34,540 nucleotides of DNA from Candidatus Ancillula kalotermitis (GTDB lineage: Bacteria > Actinomycetota > Actinomycetes > Actinomycetales > Bifidobacteriaceae), in NCBI GenBank assembly GCA_031273495.1, contig JAISRT010000036.1, positions 1 through 34,540 of the forward strand, given 5' to 3'. Below are positions 6,802 to 14,627 of this stretch, one piece after another. The notes beneath the pieces are model-generated. The model was not told where the DNA came from. It made no database searches and saw only the letters and a list, made by a program, of their open reading frames with translations. Within the stretch, counting starts at the first letter, position 1. The number at the start of each line of letters is the position of its first letter. The position numbers were made by a program, and so were the translations under genes.

Positions 6802-8013
6802 ATTATTATTGACGAGCACTTGGAGAACCTAAACAGTTCGATGTATCTCCTGTTGCGAATTTCTGACGACCAGCGGAAACACGCACTCGAGCGGGTGGCT
6901 GACGGGTTAAGGAGGCATGCCCGAGAGGTGTTCTCTGCGAACAGGGTTGACGTTGATAATGCGAGAGACCGCGGTATCCCAGAGCAGATGATTGACCGAC
7001 TTGTGGTGGACGAAGCCCGTCTAGAGGGAGAAATTGAAAGCGTCCGTAGTATCGCTGCGCAAGAAGATGTTGCGGGAAAACTCCTATCCCAGAGTGTCCT
7101 ATACAATGGCATGCAGGTGAATAAAGTCTGCTTCCCGCTGGGTATAGTGTCGATTATTTATGAGTCCCGCCCGCTAGTGACGGTTGATGCCTTCGCAATA
7201 GCCTTCAAGAGTGGTAACGCAATCCTCTTGAGGGGCTCGAAGACTGCGGCGATGACCAATCTGAAGCTGGTGGAGATAATCAAGGAGTCGCTAGAAGAGA
7301 CCGAGCCAAGGTTGGGTGACTGTGTAGAGCTGCTTGCGGCGCGCGACGACTATAATGATGTCGACGAAATACTCGGTGCGCGCGGTAAAATTGACTGCGT
7401 AATTCCACGTGGGGGTAGAAACCTCATCCAAAATGTAGTGAACAATGCGAAAGTCCCCGTGATTGAAACAGGTGCTGGTGTGTGCCATGCCTATATTGAT
7501 GAGTTCGCCGACCTTGACATGGCCCTGAAGATTGTCGAAAACGCGAAGTTGAGCCGTCCGAGTGTTTGTAATGCGCTCGAATGTGTTGTTGTCCACGAGA
7601 AAGTCAGGGGTGAGTTCATCCCACGATTGCAGAAGCTCTTCGATGGCAGATGCGAAATATTGCTTGAACAGGTCGAGACCAATTGGGGCGTAGAGTGGCT
7701 GGACAAAAAGCTTTCCGTGAAGTTCGTCAATACTCTAGAGGAGGCAGTAGAGTTCATTAACGCCCACAACACTAAGCATTCGGAGACGATAATTAGCACC
7801 GATACGTCACGCTCAAGGTATTTCCAGCAGAATGTAGATGCCGCATGTGTCTACGTTAACTCATCTACTCGGTTCACTGACGGCGCAGAGTTCGGGCTCG
7901 GCGCGGAGTTGGGCATATCGACGCAGAAGTTGCATGCACGCGGACCAATGGGGGTCACTGCGTTAACTACATACAAATACTTGATAGAGGGCGACGGGCA
8001 AATCCGTGAATAG
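6802..8013 (+). CDS. proA: Glutamate-5-semialdehyde (gamma-glutamyl phosphate) reductase
   Basis: It catalyses the second step of proline synthesis, NADPH reduction of gamma-glutamyl phosphate in the cytoplasm. The product shows the family series: YNGMQVNKVCFPLGIVSIIYESRP reading as the usual 'vPlGvigiIYEsRP' segment, FKSGNAILLRGS, DCVIPRGGRNLI, the catalytic cysteine in RPSVCNALE, and the end ELGISTQKLHARGPMG. The start is uncertain. Alignment from memory with E. coli ProA asks for about 14 residues before the Tyr of MYLLLRIS, which points to 6802 (ATT), exactly six bases after the -10. Alternatives are TTG 6820 and ATG 6841; neither has a Shine-Dalgarno sequence. proB is not in the window. 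Confidence 0.93.
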   Translation: MIIDEHLENLNSSMYLLLRISDDQRKHALERVADGLRRHAREVFSANRVDVDNARDRGIPEQMIDRLVVDEARLEGEIESVRSIAAQEDVAGKLLSQSVLYNGMQVNKVCFPLGIVSIIYESRPLVTVDAFAIAFKSGNAILLRGSKTAAMTNLKLVEIIKESLEETEPRLGDCVELLAARDDYNDVDEILGARGKIDCVIPRGGRNLIQNVVNNAKVPVIETGAGVCHAYIDEFADLDMALKIVENAKLSRPSVCNALECVVVHEKVRGEFIPRLQKLFDGRCEILLEQVETNWGVEWLDKKLSVKFVNTLEEAVEFINAHNTKHSETIISTDTSRSRYFQQNVDAACVYVNSSTRFTDGAEFGLGAELGISTQKLHARGPMGVTALTTYKYLIEGDGQIRE

Positions 8014-9043
8014 TCATCAAATCAGAGTGCACCTGCCGTTCAAAAAAGAGGCCTGCGAGAAGGGGTTCGGCATAAAGAACGCGTATTTTGAGTGCGAGAA
8101 ATTGCTCAAAGCGTCCAAAAGAGTGCATCTTGACGAGAATTTGTCCCCCAAGACTGACGTGATACACTTCCACACATTTGACGTCTGGGACCCTCGTCCA
8201 TTCCTGATCGCACTGTTGTCAAGGAAGAAAATTGTTATGTCCGCGCATATTATACCCGACACTGTTGCGAAGATGATACCGTTTTCCTTCATATGGTTGC
8301 GCTACTTTAAAATGTTGTTGCGTATATATCTGAACCGCGCTGATGTCGTCATCGCAGTGAGCAACGCTACGAGAGATGTATGCGTGAATGACCTAAAAGT
8401 GGAGCCTGAAGTGGTGGTAGTGCCGAATTTGATTGACATTTCGCGTTTCAGGACCAACTCCCACGAAGTGAACACTCTGCGCAAGGAGCTTGGATTTGGG
8501 CTCGACGACTTCATTATTGTGTCCTCTGGGCATATTCAGCCACGTAAACGGTTCGACATATTTATCGAGACCGCCAAGATGCTGCCACGCTTTAAGTTCG
8601 TGTGGATAGGTGACATTATGTTCAAATACACCTCCGACTATAAGAAACTGAAAGCCATGATTGACAACCCACCCGAGAACGTGACCGTGACCGGAATTCT
8701 TGAGCCAGATGATGTGGCAAAGTGGACCAAATTGGCAAATGTCATCATCTTCCCCTCTGACCAGGAGACGTTTGGTCTCGCGATAGTTGAAGGTGCAGCG
8801 ACGTTAACACCAGTGGTGGCTCGAAACCTCAAAGACTATGACGCAACGTTCGGGGACAAGATAATTAGATGTAATGACGTTGCAGACTTCGTGAATGAGA
8901 TACAACGGCTGTATGACGACCCTGAATGCTACAATCAATATGTACAGAAAAGTGCCCAAATCGCGGAGAAATACGACAGCGCTGTTAATGGTGATGAATT
9001 AGTTAACATTTATGAGCGGTTGTGCTATACTACTGATGCTTAG
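8006..9043 (+). CDS. GT4-family glycosyltransferase
   Basis: This is a 345-residue GT-B glycosyltransferase that probably transfers a sugar from a nucleotide donor to a lipid or surface glycan; substrate unknown. Seen are VIHFHTFDVWDP (acceptor-side domain), ADVVIAVSNATRDV, VVPNLIDISRF, SSGHIQPRKRFDIFIETAK and the donor-site EX7E motif in ETFGLAIVE. The start GTG 8006 overlaps the proA stop by eight bases, suggesting coupled translation. The last codons (LCYTTDA) overlap the SRP RNA promoter, and the stop codon lies within the SRP RNA itself. Confidence 0.85.
   Translation: MNSHQIRVHLPFKKEACEKGFGIKNAYFECEKLLKASKRVHLDENLSPKTDVIHFHTFDVWDPRPFLIALLSRKKIVMSAHIIPDTVAKMIPFSFIWLRYFKMLLRIYLNRADVVIAVSNATRDVCVNDLKVEPEVVVVPNLIDISRFRTNSHEVNTLRKELGFGLDDFIIVSSGHIQPRKRFDIFIETAKMLPRFKFVWIGDIMFKYTSDYKKLKAMIDNPPENVTVTGILEPDDVAKWTKLANVIIFPSDQETFGLAIVEGAATLTPVVARNLKDYDATFGDKIIRCNDVADFVNEIQRLYDDPECYNQYVQKSAQIAEKYDSAVNGDELVNIYERLCYTTDA
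9023..9031 (+). promoter_or_regulatory. SRP RNA promoter inside the GT4 coding end
   Basis: TGCTATACT carries -10 TATACT at 9026-9031. Six bases later, G9038 is the expected first base of the SRP RNA and is the first base of its terminal stem. Confidence 0.85.
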
Positions 9044-9124
9044 TGCGGGCAAGGCTCACCTCACCTCCCCAGGGCGGAAACGCAGCAAGGAAAGGCATTG
9101 TTCTTGTGGTGCACTAGGCTTTTT
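9038..9124 (+). ncRNA. ffs: 4.5S signal recognition particle RNA (small bacterial type)
   Basis: The apical hairpin has the universal SRP core: CAGG-GCG-GAAA-CGC-AGCA (9070-9087), that is, a GNRA tetraloop and the symmetric CAGG/AGCA loop bound by Ffh. The ends pair as GCTTAGTGC (9038-9046) with GCACTAGGC (9111-9119), nine pairs with one G-U. T9120-9124 follows as a terminator run. The length of about 82-87 bases fits the Alu-less bacterial form. It functions with Ffh and FtsY in membrane targeting. Confidence 0.95.
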
Positions 9125-9138
9125 GTCGCTCATTATGT

Positions 9139-9154
9139 CACTGTTTTCGCAGTG
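9139..9154. repeat. Small inverted repeat before dnaB
   Basis: CACTG-TTTTCG-CAGTG sits between the SRP RNA and dnaB. It could be an RNA hairpin or an operator. The rest of 9125-9202 shows no clear extended -10 for dnaB. Confidence 0.4.
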
Positions 9155-9202
9155 TCTAACTTTTGGCGTGCAAAATGTATTGGATTCTAGTCTGGAGGTA
9201 AA

Positions 9203-10606
9203 GTGGCACTAAACGCAGTTGAAAACCTTGCTGGAGTTCGCGTGGCGCCACAAGACCTTAACGCAGAGCGAGCGGTTCTCGGTGCACTTTTAATCAGCTG
9301 GTCCCCTAAGAATGATGCGTTCGGTGACGTTGTCGAACTGCTTAAACCTGAAGACTTTTACTCTGGGCAACACCAAATTATATACGAGGCGACGACTAGG
9401 CTATTTGCAGCAGGGCAACCCGTCGATGCCATCACAATTGTGGACTACCTCGGGAAAATGGGGAACCTTGAGAAAGTCGGAGGCGCTGACACAATTGCGG
9501 ATTTAGTAGGCACGAGCACTACGACTGCTAATGTTGAATTTTACGCGAAGATCGTCAAAAATAAGGCCATCTTGCGCCGCTTGATTGAGGTGGGGACACG
9601 AATTGAGCAATTGGGATACATTACGGGTGAAGAGGATATCCAGAATGTAATTGACATTGCCGAAGAAGAGGTTTACAGTCTTTGTGACAACGCATCAACT
9701 AGCGATTATGTGTCACTGAACCAAGGTATGGACGAGACTTGGCGAATTATCGAGAACGCTAAGATGTCAGGTAGAATTGACGGAGTGCCAACGGGGCTGA
9801 CTATGCTTGATGACTGCCTCGGCGGGCTGAAACCAGGGCAAATGGTTGTGGTCGCGGCGCGCCCTGGTGTAGGAAAGTCAACACTCGCGAACGGCATTGC
9901 GCAGACGGCAGCAATACATAATAAGATACCGACAATAATCTTTAACCTCGAGATGGGCTACCCTGAAGTTATGCTCAGAATCATCTCGTCGGAGTTGTCA
10001 ATCGACCACGGGGATCTGCGCAAGGGGACGCTAAAAGATGAGGAATGGGAGCGCCTCGAACAGTTCCAGAGCAGGTTAGTTGACGAACATGGTGTTGATT
10101 TGCCACTATACATTGACGATTCGGCGAATATGAGTTTAATGCAAATACGCACGAAATGTCGCCGCCTTTCCTCTTCAGATCAAGGCTTAGGGCTGATTAT
10201 TGTGGACTATTTACAGTTGATGCAGTCGGACCAGAGAGGCATACCGCGCCATGAAGCCGTCGCGGACATATCCCGTAAGTTGAAACTGCTCGCGAAGGAG
10301 CTTAAAGTCCCAGTGATAGCAATTGCACAGCTGAACCGTTCAAGCGAGGCAAGAAGTGATGGTAAACCGCAACTCTCAGATCTGCGCGAATCTGGGGCAA
10401 TTGAGCAAGATGCCGATGTGGTGATTCTAATTCATGACGAGTCTAAGCGCCACACAAGGGAAGAGCGCGAAGCCGACCCTGAAAAGTGCCATGTTGGGCT
10501 TGCTGAGATAATTGTTGCGAAGAATAGGGCAGGACGCACTGCGGATTTCGAAGTGTCTGCGCAGTTGAATTACAGCCGTTTTAGGGACTATAAGCATGAG
10601 TTGTGA
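9203..10606 (+). CDS. dnaB: Replicative DNA helicase
   Basis: This is the 467-residue hexameric 5'-3' helicase of the replisome. The N-terminal domain (about 15-110) reads LNAERAVLGALL...LKPEDFYSGQHQIIYEA. A linker follows, then the RecA-like domain with Walker A ARPGVGKST (219-227), EMGYPEVMLRI, Walker B LIIVDYLQLM, the LNRSSEARSDGKPQLSDLRE segment and the VAKNRAGRT arginine-finger region. GTG 9203 is chosen because TGGAGGTAAA precedes it at ordinary spacing and the N-terminus has normal length. No intein is seen. It lies 78 bases after the SRP RNA. Confidence 0.97.
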   Translation: MALNAVENLAGVRVAPQDLNAERAVLGALLISWSPKNDAFGDVVELLKPEDFYSGQHQIIYEATTRLFAAGQPVDAITIVDYLGKMGNLEKVGGADTIADLVGTSTTTANVEFYAKIVKNKAILRRLIEVGTRIEQLGYITGEEDIQNVIDIAEEEVYSLCDNASTSDYVSLNQGMDETWRIIENAKMSGRIDGVPTGLTMLDDCLGGLKPGQMVVVAARPGVGKSTLANGIAQTAAIHNKIPTIIFNLEMGYPEVMLRIISSELSIDHGDLRKGTLKDEEWERLEQFQSRLVDEHGVDLPLYIDDSANMSLMQIRTKCRRLSSSDQGLGLIIVDYLQLMQSDQRGIPRHEAVADISRKLKLLAKELKVPVIAIAQLNRSSEARSDGKPQLSDLRESGAIEQDADVVILIHDESKRHTREEREADPEKCHVGLAEIIVAKNRAGRTADFEVSAQLNYSRFRDYKHEL

Positions 10607-10624
10607 TGGGGGTAGGTGAAGAAA

Positions 10625-10909
10625 ATGGAAGTAGGATTAGTTGACGACCAAGAAGGCAGTGCGTATATTGCGGAAACTGAAGACGGTGATTATGTAGGTG
10701 AAATCAGATACACTCTGCGGCCTAGTTATGTCGATGTCTGGCATACTGAAGTTGACGACAGGTGGGCAGGACAGGGTATGGCTGGCAAAATGACGAAACT
10801 GGTGCTAGACGAAATCCAGAAACGCAATTTGAAAGTGTATCCGCGGTGTCCATTTATGGCGGGGTATATTGAAAAGCACACCGAGTACAAAGAGTTGGTG
10901 TATAATTGA
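10625..10909 (+). CDS. Small GNAT-like acetyltransferase-domain protein
   Basis: The 94-residue protein fits the short YjdJ/Gcn5-related family (COG2388 type). DYVGEIRYTLRPSYVDVWHTEVDDRW is the beta-sheet half, GQGMAGKMTKLVLDEIQ is the acetyl-CoA pyrophosphate loop and helix, and VYPRCPFMAGYIEKH is the typical ending. The target is unknown. ATG 10625 has AGGTGA upstream; GTG 10616 would add three residues. It lies 18 bases after dnaB and probably shares its transcript. Its last codons (LVYN, stop) contain a TATAAT that may serve the next gene. Confidence 0.85.
   Translation: MEVGLVDDQEGSAYIAETEDGDYVGEIRYTLRPSYVDVWHTEVDDRWAGQGMAGKMTKLVLDEIQKRNLKVYPRCPFMAGYIEKHTEYKELVYN
10898..10906 (+). promoter_or_regulatory. 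Possible promoter of the M24 peptidase gene
   Basis: GTGTATAAT, with TATAAT at 10901-10906, lies in the final codons of the GNAT gene, 24 bases before the downstream TTG start. Unlike the other promoters here it would give a short leader with an AAGGGGG Shine-Dalgarno-like run (10914-10920). Confidence 0.5.
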
Positions 10910-10929
10910 AGCAGAAGGGGGCGTGAAGT

Positions 10930-12387
10930 TTGAAGACTGACCTGAAAAGACGTGCAGACACAAGAAGCCGTGCGCCAAAATCCGACAACTTCGCGAAGTA
11001 TATGACTACTTCCTGGGCAGATTCCGCTCCAGTCGAGCCAGTATTCATACCTGAGAAGAGTTTCACAGAGGTTCGGCGGGAAAAGTTGAGCAAAATGTTT
11101 CTTGGCGACAGGTTAATTATCGAAGCTGGTGACCTTAAGACGCGCAGTAATGACGTTGACTACAGGTTTCGGCCCAATTCAGCATTTGCGTATTTCACTG
11201 GGCTCGGTGTAGATCTTGAACCTGGTGCAGTGCTAGTGTTCAACCCAATTGTGATCAAGCAGAAGGGCATACCGCCGCACAACACGCACACTTGCACGCT
11301 TTATATCGACAGTATGAAGGATCGGTCATCCACTGAGTTTTACGAGTCTTCCACGCACGGCGAGTTCTGGATTGGCAAGAGGCTCAGTCTCGAACAGTTT
11401 GAGCAGCTGACAGGCATCACGACAAAGGACAAGACCGCGCTGAAGAGTGACTTGAAGAATAAGATTTTCTGGCCCCACAAGGTGAGGGTGATAAGTGACT
11501 CGAAGAATGACGATCGACTACTGGAGACTGCCAGCGAGATGCGGTTGGTTAAAGACAAGTACGAAATTGAGCAAATGCGTAAGGCAATTATCGCCACGAA
11601 GACTGGGTTTGAGAGAGTGATACGCAATTTAACGCGCGCTAAGAACTCTGCGCGTGGTGAACGCATAGTTGAAGGTGAATTCTACGCAAATGCGCTGGAA
11701 TCTGGCAACTCGGTGGGCTATGAAACAATAGCTGCGGCAGGGGAGCACGCCACGACACTCCACTGGATACAGAATACGGGCGCAGTGCGTGAAAACGAGT
11801 TGTTATTGCTCGATGCGGGTGTGGAAGTTGACTCACTATACACTGCAGACATAACTCGCACGATGCCTATTTCTGGGGAGTTTAACAAGTGGCAGCGGGA
11901 CATTTACGACCTTGTACTCCTTGCCGCAGATGAAGCGTTCAAAGTTGCCACGCCAGGAAAAAAATTCAGGGATGTGCATGACCGCGCAATGGAGGTCATA
12001 GCGGAGGGTCTAAGTCGACTCGGTATTCTTGGTGTTGACCCGAAAGTTGCGCTCCGAGAAGATCAGCAGCAGCACCGGCGGTGGATGTGCCATGGGACTT
12101 CGCATCACCTTGGCATTGACGTTCATGATTGTGCACACGCCCGCGAGCAAAACTACCGTGACGCAGAACTCAAGCCAGGCATGATTTTCACGATTGAGCC
12201 CGGACTGTATTTCAAGAATGACGACCTACTTGTTCCTGCGCAGTATCGTGGAATTGGGGTGCGAATAGAAGATGACATTTTGATTACTGACGACGGCGCA
12301 GAGAACTTATCGGTCAGTATTCCTCGCTCTCCGGAGCATTTAACGTCCTGGATGAAGCAGTTAATGAACGAGGAAGGCAATGCTTAA
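10930..12387 (+). CDS. pepP: Xaa-Pro aminopeptidase (aminopeptidase P, M24B)
   Basis: The 485-residue cytoplasmic metallopeptidase should remove N-terminal residues preceding proline. The N-terminal domain carries the actinobacterial pattern RSRAPKSDNFAKYMTTSW and LKTRSNDVDYRFRPNSAFAY. The catalytic pita-bread domain shows all five metal ligands: the two Asp in LLDAGVEVDSLYTADITRT, His in GTSHHLGIDVHD, Glu in FTIEPGLYF and Glu in GVRIEDDI. TTG 10930 is the start that includes the conserved N-terminus, with an AAGGGGG run about ten bases upstream. The 3' end overlaps the MerR gene by eight bases. Confidence 0.93.
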   Translation: MKTDLKRRADTRSRAPKSDNFAKYMTTSWADSAPVEPVFIPEKSFTEVRREKLSKMFLGDRLIIEAGDLKTRSNDVDYRFRPNSAFAYFTGLGVDLEPGAVLVFNPIVIKQKGIPPHNTHTCTLYIDSMKDRSSTEFYESSTHGEFWIGKRLSLEQFEQLTGITTKDKTALKSDLKNKIFWPHKVRVISDSKNDDRLLETASEMRLVKDKYEIEQMRKAIIATKTGFERVIRNLTRAKNSARGERIVEGEFYANALESGNSVGYETIAAAGEHATTLHWIQNTGAVRENELLLLDAGVEVDSLYTADITRTMPISGEFNKWQRDIYDLVLLAADEAFKVATPGKKFRDVHDRAMEVIAEGLSRLGILGVDPKVALREDQQQHRRWMCHGTSHHLGIDVHDCAHAREQNYRDAELKPGMIFTIEPGLYFKNDDLLVPAQYRGIGVRIEDDILITDDGAENLSVSIPRSPEHLTSWMKQLMNEEGNA

Positions 12388-12835
12388 GCCTAATAAACCG
12401 CGGTTGTTCAATGTGAGTACCACTTCGGAGCTGACTGGGATGCACCCGCAGACTTTGCGCAACTATGAGAAGAGCGGGCTGGTAGTCCCCAAGCGCACTA
12501 TCGGAGGTGTTCGCAGGTATTCAAGTTTTGACATCGAGAGGCTCAATTCGATACGTGTTCTGACGAGTTCTGGTGTAAATATTGAAGGTGTCAGGATTAT
12601 TCTAGAGCAACGCGAAGAGTTAAACATCCTCAAACGGCAACTGCTCGCTGCGAAGAATGATAGCATTTTCACGTCTTCACCTTCCGGAATCACAGTCGAC
12701 CAGTATAATAAGATGAATTTGCTACAGAGGCTCAAAATGATGCACAAGTTGTCCAGAAGTATACGGCTGCTCCCACACCCGACGTCGCCGATATTTGCCC
12801 CGGACCGCATGCTACCGAACGCTCCGCAAGAGTAG
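12380..12835 (+). CDS. MerR-family regulator, HspR-like
   Basis: The 151-residue DNA-binding protein has a winged helix: VSTTSELTGMHPQTLRNYEKSGLV (about 12-35) with the HspR-type 'AGMHPQTLRxYexxGLV' signature, then GGVRRYSSFDIERL and GVNIEGVRIILE (dimerisation helix start). HspR represses heat-shock chaperone genes in actinobacteria, but no dnaK, clpB or HAIR inverted repeat is seen here, so the target is open. ATG 12380 has GAGGAAGG upstream and overlaps the peptidase stop, suggesting coupled expression. The C-terminus (KMMHKLSRSIRLLPHP...) is basic and unassigned. Confidence 0.82.
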   Translation: MLKPNKPRLFNVSTTSELTGMHPQTLRNYEKSGLVVPKRTIGGVRRYSSFDIERLNSIRVLTSSGVNIEGVRIILEQREELNILKRQLLAAKNDSIFTSSPSGITVDQYNKMNLLQRLKMMHKLSRSIRLLPHPTSPIFAPDRMLPNAPQE

Positions 12836-12852
12836 CGTCTCGTTTTGTTTTG

Positions 12853-12867
12853 TGCTACACTAGTGGT
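12853..12867 (+). promoter_or_regulatory. Leaderless promoter of parA
   Basis: TGCTACACT (12853-12861) carries -10 TACACT. Six bases (AGTGGT) separate it from ATG 12868. There is no -35-like hexamer at the usual distance and no Shine-Dalgarno sequence. Confidence 0.85.
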
Positions 12868-13704
12868 ATGTTAGATATTGTCGGAAGAAATTACACGAAG
12901 TTCAAGGATCCTGCACCACTCAAGGAGCATGGTGGCGGTCGGATTATCAGCATGTGCAACCAGAAAGGGGGTGTGGGGAAGACTACATCTTCGATTTCGC
13001 TTGCTGCTGCACTCGCGGAGTTTGGGCGTAGAACCCTTATCGTTGACTTTGACCCTCAAGGTGCAGCATCAGTTGGGCTCGGTGTTGAAGCCTATGACCT
13101 CGACTTAACAATCTACAACCTCTTAATCGAGAACATTGACCCACATGACGCAGTCGTGCAGACTAAGGTTGAGGGGCTTGACATCATCCCCGCGAACATT
13201 GACCTGTCGGCAGCAGAAATACAACTGACCACTGAAGTTGCCCGCGAGAGCATTCTGAAGGGTATACTCGAGAAACTGCGACCTGAATATGATGTGATCC
13301 TGATTGACTGCCAGCCCTCGCTCGGACTACTGACCATTAACGCTCTAACCGCTTCTGATGGTGTCCTAATCCCGCTCGCAAGTGAGTATTTTGCGATGCG
13401 CGGTGTTGCACTCTTGATCGACACTATCGAAAAAGTGCAGGCGCGGTTAAACCCTACGCTGCAGATTGATGGCATCTTCCCGACCATGTATGACAAGCGA
13501 ACGCAGCACTCTAATGAGGTTGTGTCATCGATTTACGGCTCTTTCAAGGACAAGTTATTGCATAGTTTCATCTCACGCACAGTGAAGTTCCCGGATTCTA
13601 CAGTTGCTGCCGAGCCAATCACTATTTTCGCACCGAATCATCAAGCAGCACAGCAATACCGTTTATTGGCGCAGGAGTTGATTTCGAAAGGGGTCGTTAA
13701 GTAG
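12868..13704 (+). CDS. parA: ParA/Soj-family ATPase
   Basis: The 278-residue product is a chromosome-partitioning-type ATPase. It has the deviant Walker A KGGVGKT (about 33-39), LIVDFDPQGAASVGLG, the Walker B-like YDVILIDCQPSLG, and the NEVVSSIYGSFKDKLL ending segment. It is not next to a parB gene. The order ParA-ScpA-ScpB is the common actinobacterial arrangement of a second ParA-like protein with the condensin partners. A short N-terminal extension (about 24 residues) precedes the ATPase fold. The start ATG 12868 is set by the leaderless promoter spacing. Its stop TAG overlaps the proposed scpA start. Confidence 0.93.
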   Translation: MLDIVGRNYTKFKDPAPLKEHGGGRIISMCNQKGGVGKTTSSISLAAALAEFGRRTLIVDFDPQGAASVGLGVEAYDLDLTIYNLLIENIDPHDAVVQTKVEGLDIIPANIDLSAAEIQLTTEVARESILKGILEKLRPEYDVILIDCQPSLGLLTINALTASDGVLIPLASEYFAMRGVALLIDTIEKVQARLNPTLQIDGIFPTMYDKRTQHSNEVVSSIYGSFKDKLLHSFISRTVKFPDSTVAAEPITIFAPNHQAAQQYRLLAQELISKGVVK

Positions 13705-14627
13705 AGGAAGAAGTCGCAGCAAGTCCAAAATTTGAGGTTCATCTAGACAGTTTCGATGGCCCATTTGATGCTTTATTGTCGCTAATTTCGAAGCACAAAC
13801 TTGACGTCACGCGTTTAAGTCTTGGTGTGATTACGGATGAGTTTGTAGAATATGTTAAGAAACTCGGAGAGTCGAGTCGAGTGTTAGACGAGTTGAGTTC
13901 ATTTATTCTGGTTGCGGCAACACTCTTGGACATTAAAGTGGCACGTTTACTGCCTGGTCAGCAGGACTTTGACGAAGAAGATTTAGTGTTGCTTGAGGCG
14001 CGTGACCTGCTCTTTGCGAAGCTACTGCAGTATAAGGCCTATAAGGACGTGGGGCAGCTGTTTGGTGAGAAATTAGAACGCGGGTCTGGGCGCCACGCCC
14101 GCAATGCACTGATTGAGGAGAAGTTCGCGTCGATTCTGCCTCCGCTTGTGTTTGACTGCGACACACGCCAACTTGCGATGCTCGCTGCGATGTCGGAAGC
14201 GGCATTTGCGTACCGGAATAAGGGTGTTTCTATTGAACATCTTCACTTGCGTCAGGTCAATGTTGCTGAACAGGGCGTGATTATTTCGAAGCGCCTCGCG
14301 AAGTCGAAAAGTCTCAAGTTCTCGGAGTTAATTAGTGACGCGAAACATGTGGTGATTGTTGTCGGGCGGTTTTTATCACTGCTAGAACTGTATAAACTCA
14401 AAGCGGTCGAGTTCGTGCAAGAAAAGGCGCTAGGGGAGTTGACGATAAAGTGGGTCGCGCAAGATGAGTTCGACCCGAAGGCTATGCTCACGGGATCAGA
14501 TTTTGACACTCCAGTCACAGCAGCGTTGACTGACACTAGCGAAGAAGTCTTGAAGAAAAGTGCATCTGGTAGAACTAAAAAAGGTGAAACAGCAGCGAAA
14601 GGTGGGAGAAATGGCGAAGAAGAATAG
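13701..14627 (+). CDS. scpA: Segregation and condensation protein A; no canonical start codon
   Basis: ScpA is the kleisin that bridges SMC heads with ScpB in the bacterial condensin. The conserved N-terminus FEVHLDSFDGPFDALLSLI is encoded at 13731-13787, and the frame is open only back to 13701, just after TAA 13698. Between 13701 and 13775 there is no ATG, GTG, TTG, CTG, ATT, ATC or ATA codon. The first usable one, TTG 13776, would remove most of this motif. The candidate is GTA 13701, overlapping the parA stop as GTAG; a frameshift from parA or a sequence error are alternatives. The C-terminal winged-helix part (LGELTIKWVAQDEFDPKAML) is present. The end overlaps scpB by 17 bases. Confidence 0.88.
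   Translation, partial: VEEEVAASPKFEVHLDSFDGPFDALLSLISKHKLDVTRLSLGVITDEFVEYVKKLGESSRVLDELSSFILVAATLLDIKVARLLPGQQDFDEEDLVLLEARDLLFAKLLQYKAYKDVGQLFGEKLERGSGRHARNALIEEKFASILPPLVFDCDTRQLAMLAAMSEAAFAYRNKGVSIEHLHLRQVNVAEQGVIISKRLAKSKSLKFSELISDAKHVVIVVGRFLSLLELYKLKAVEFVQEKALGELTIKWVAQDEFDPKAMLTGSDFDTPVTAALTDTSEEVLKKSASGRTKKGETAAKGGRNGEEE

Noticed and set aside
13776-13778. TTG as the scpA start
   Set aside because: It would delete most of the conserved N-terminal kleisin motif that is encoded in frame upstream.
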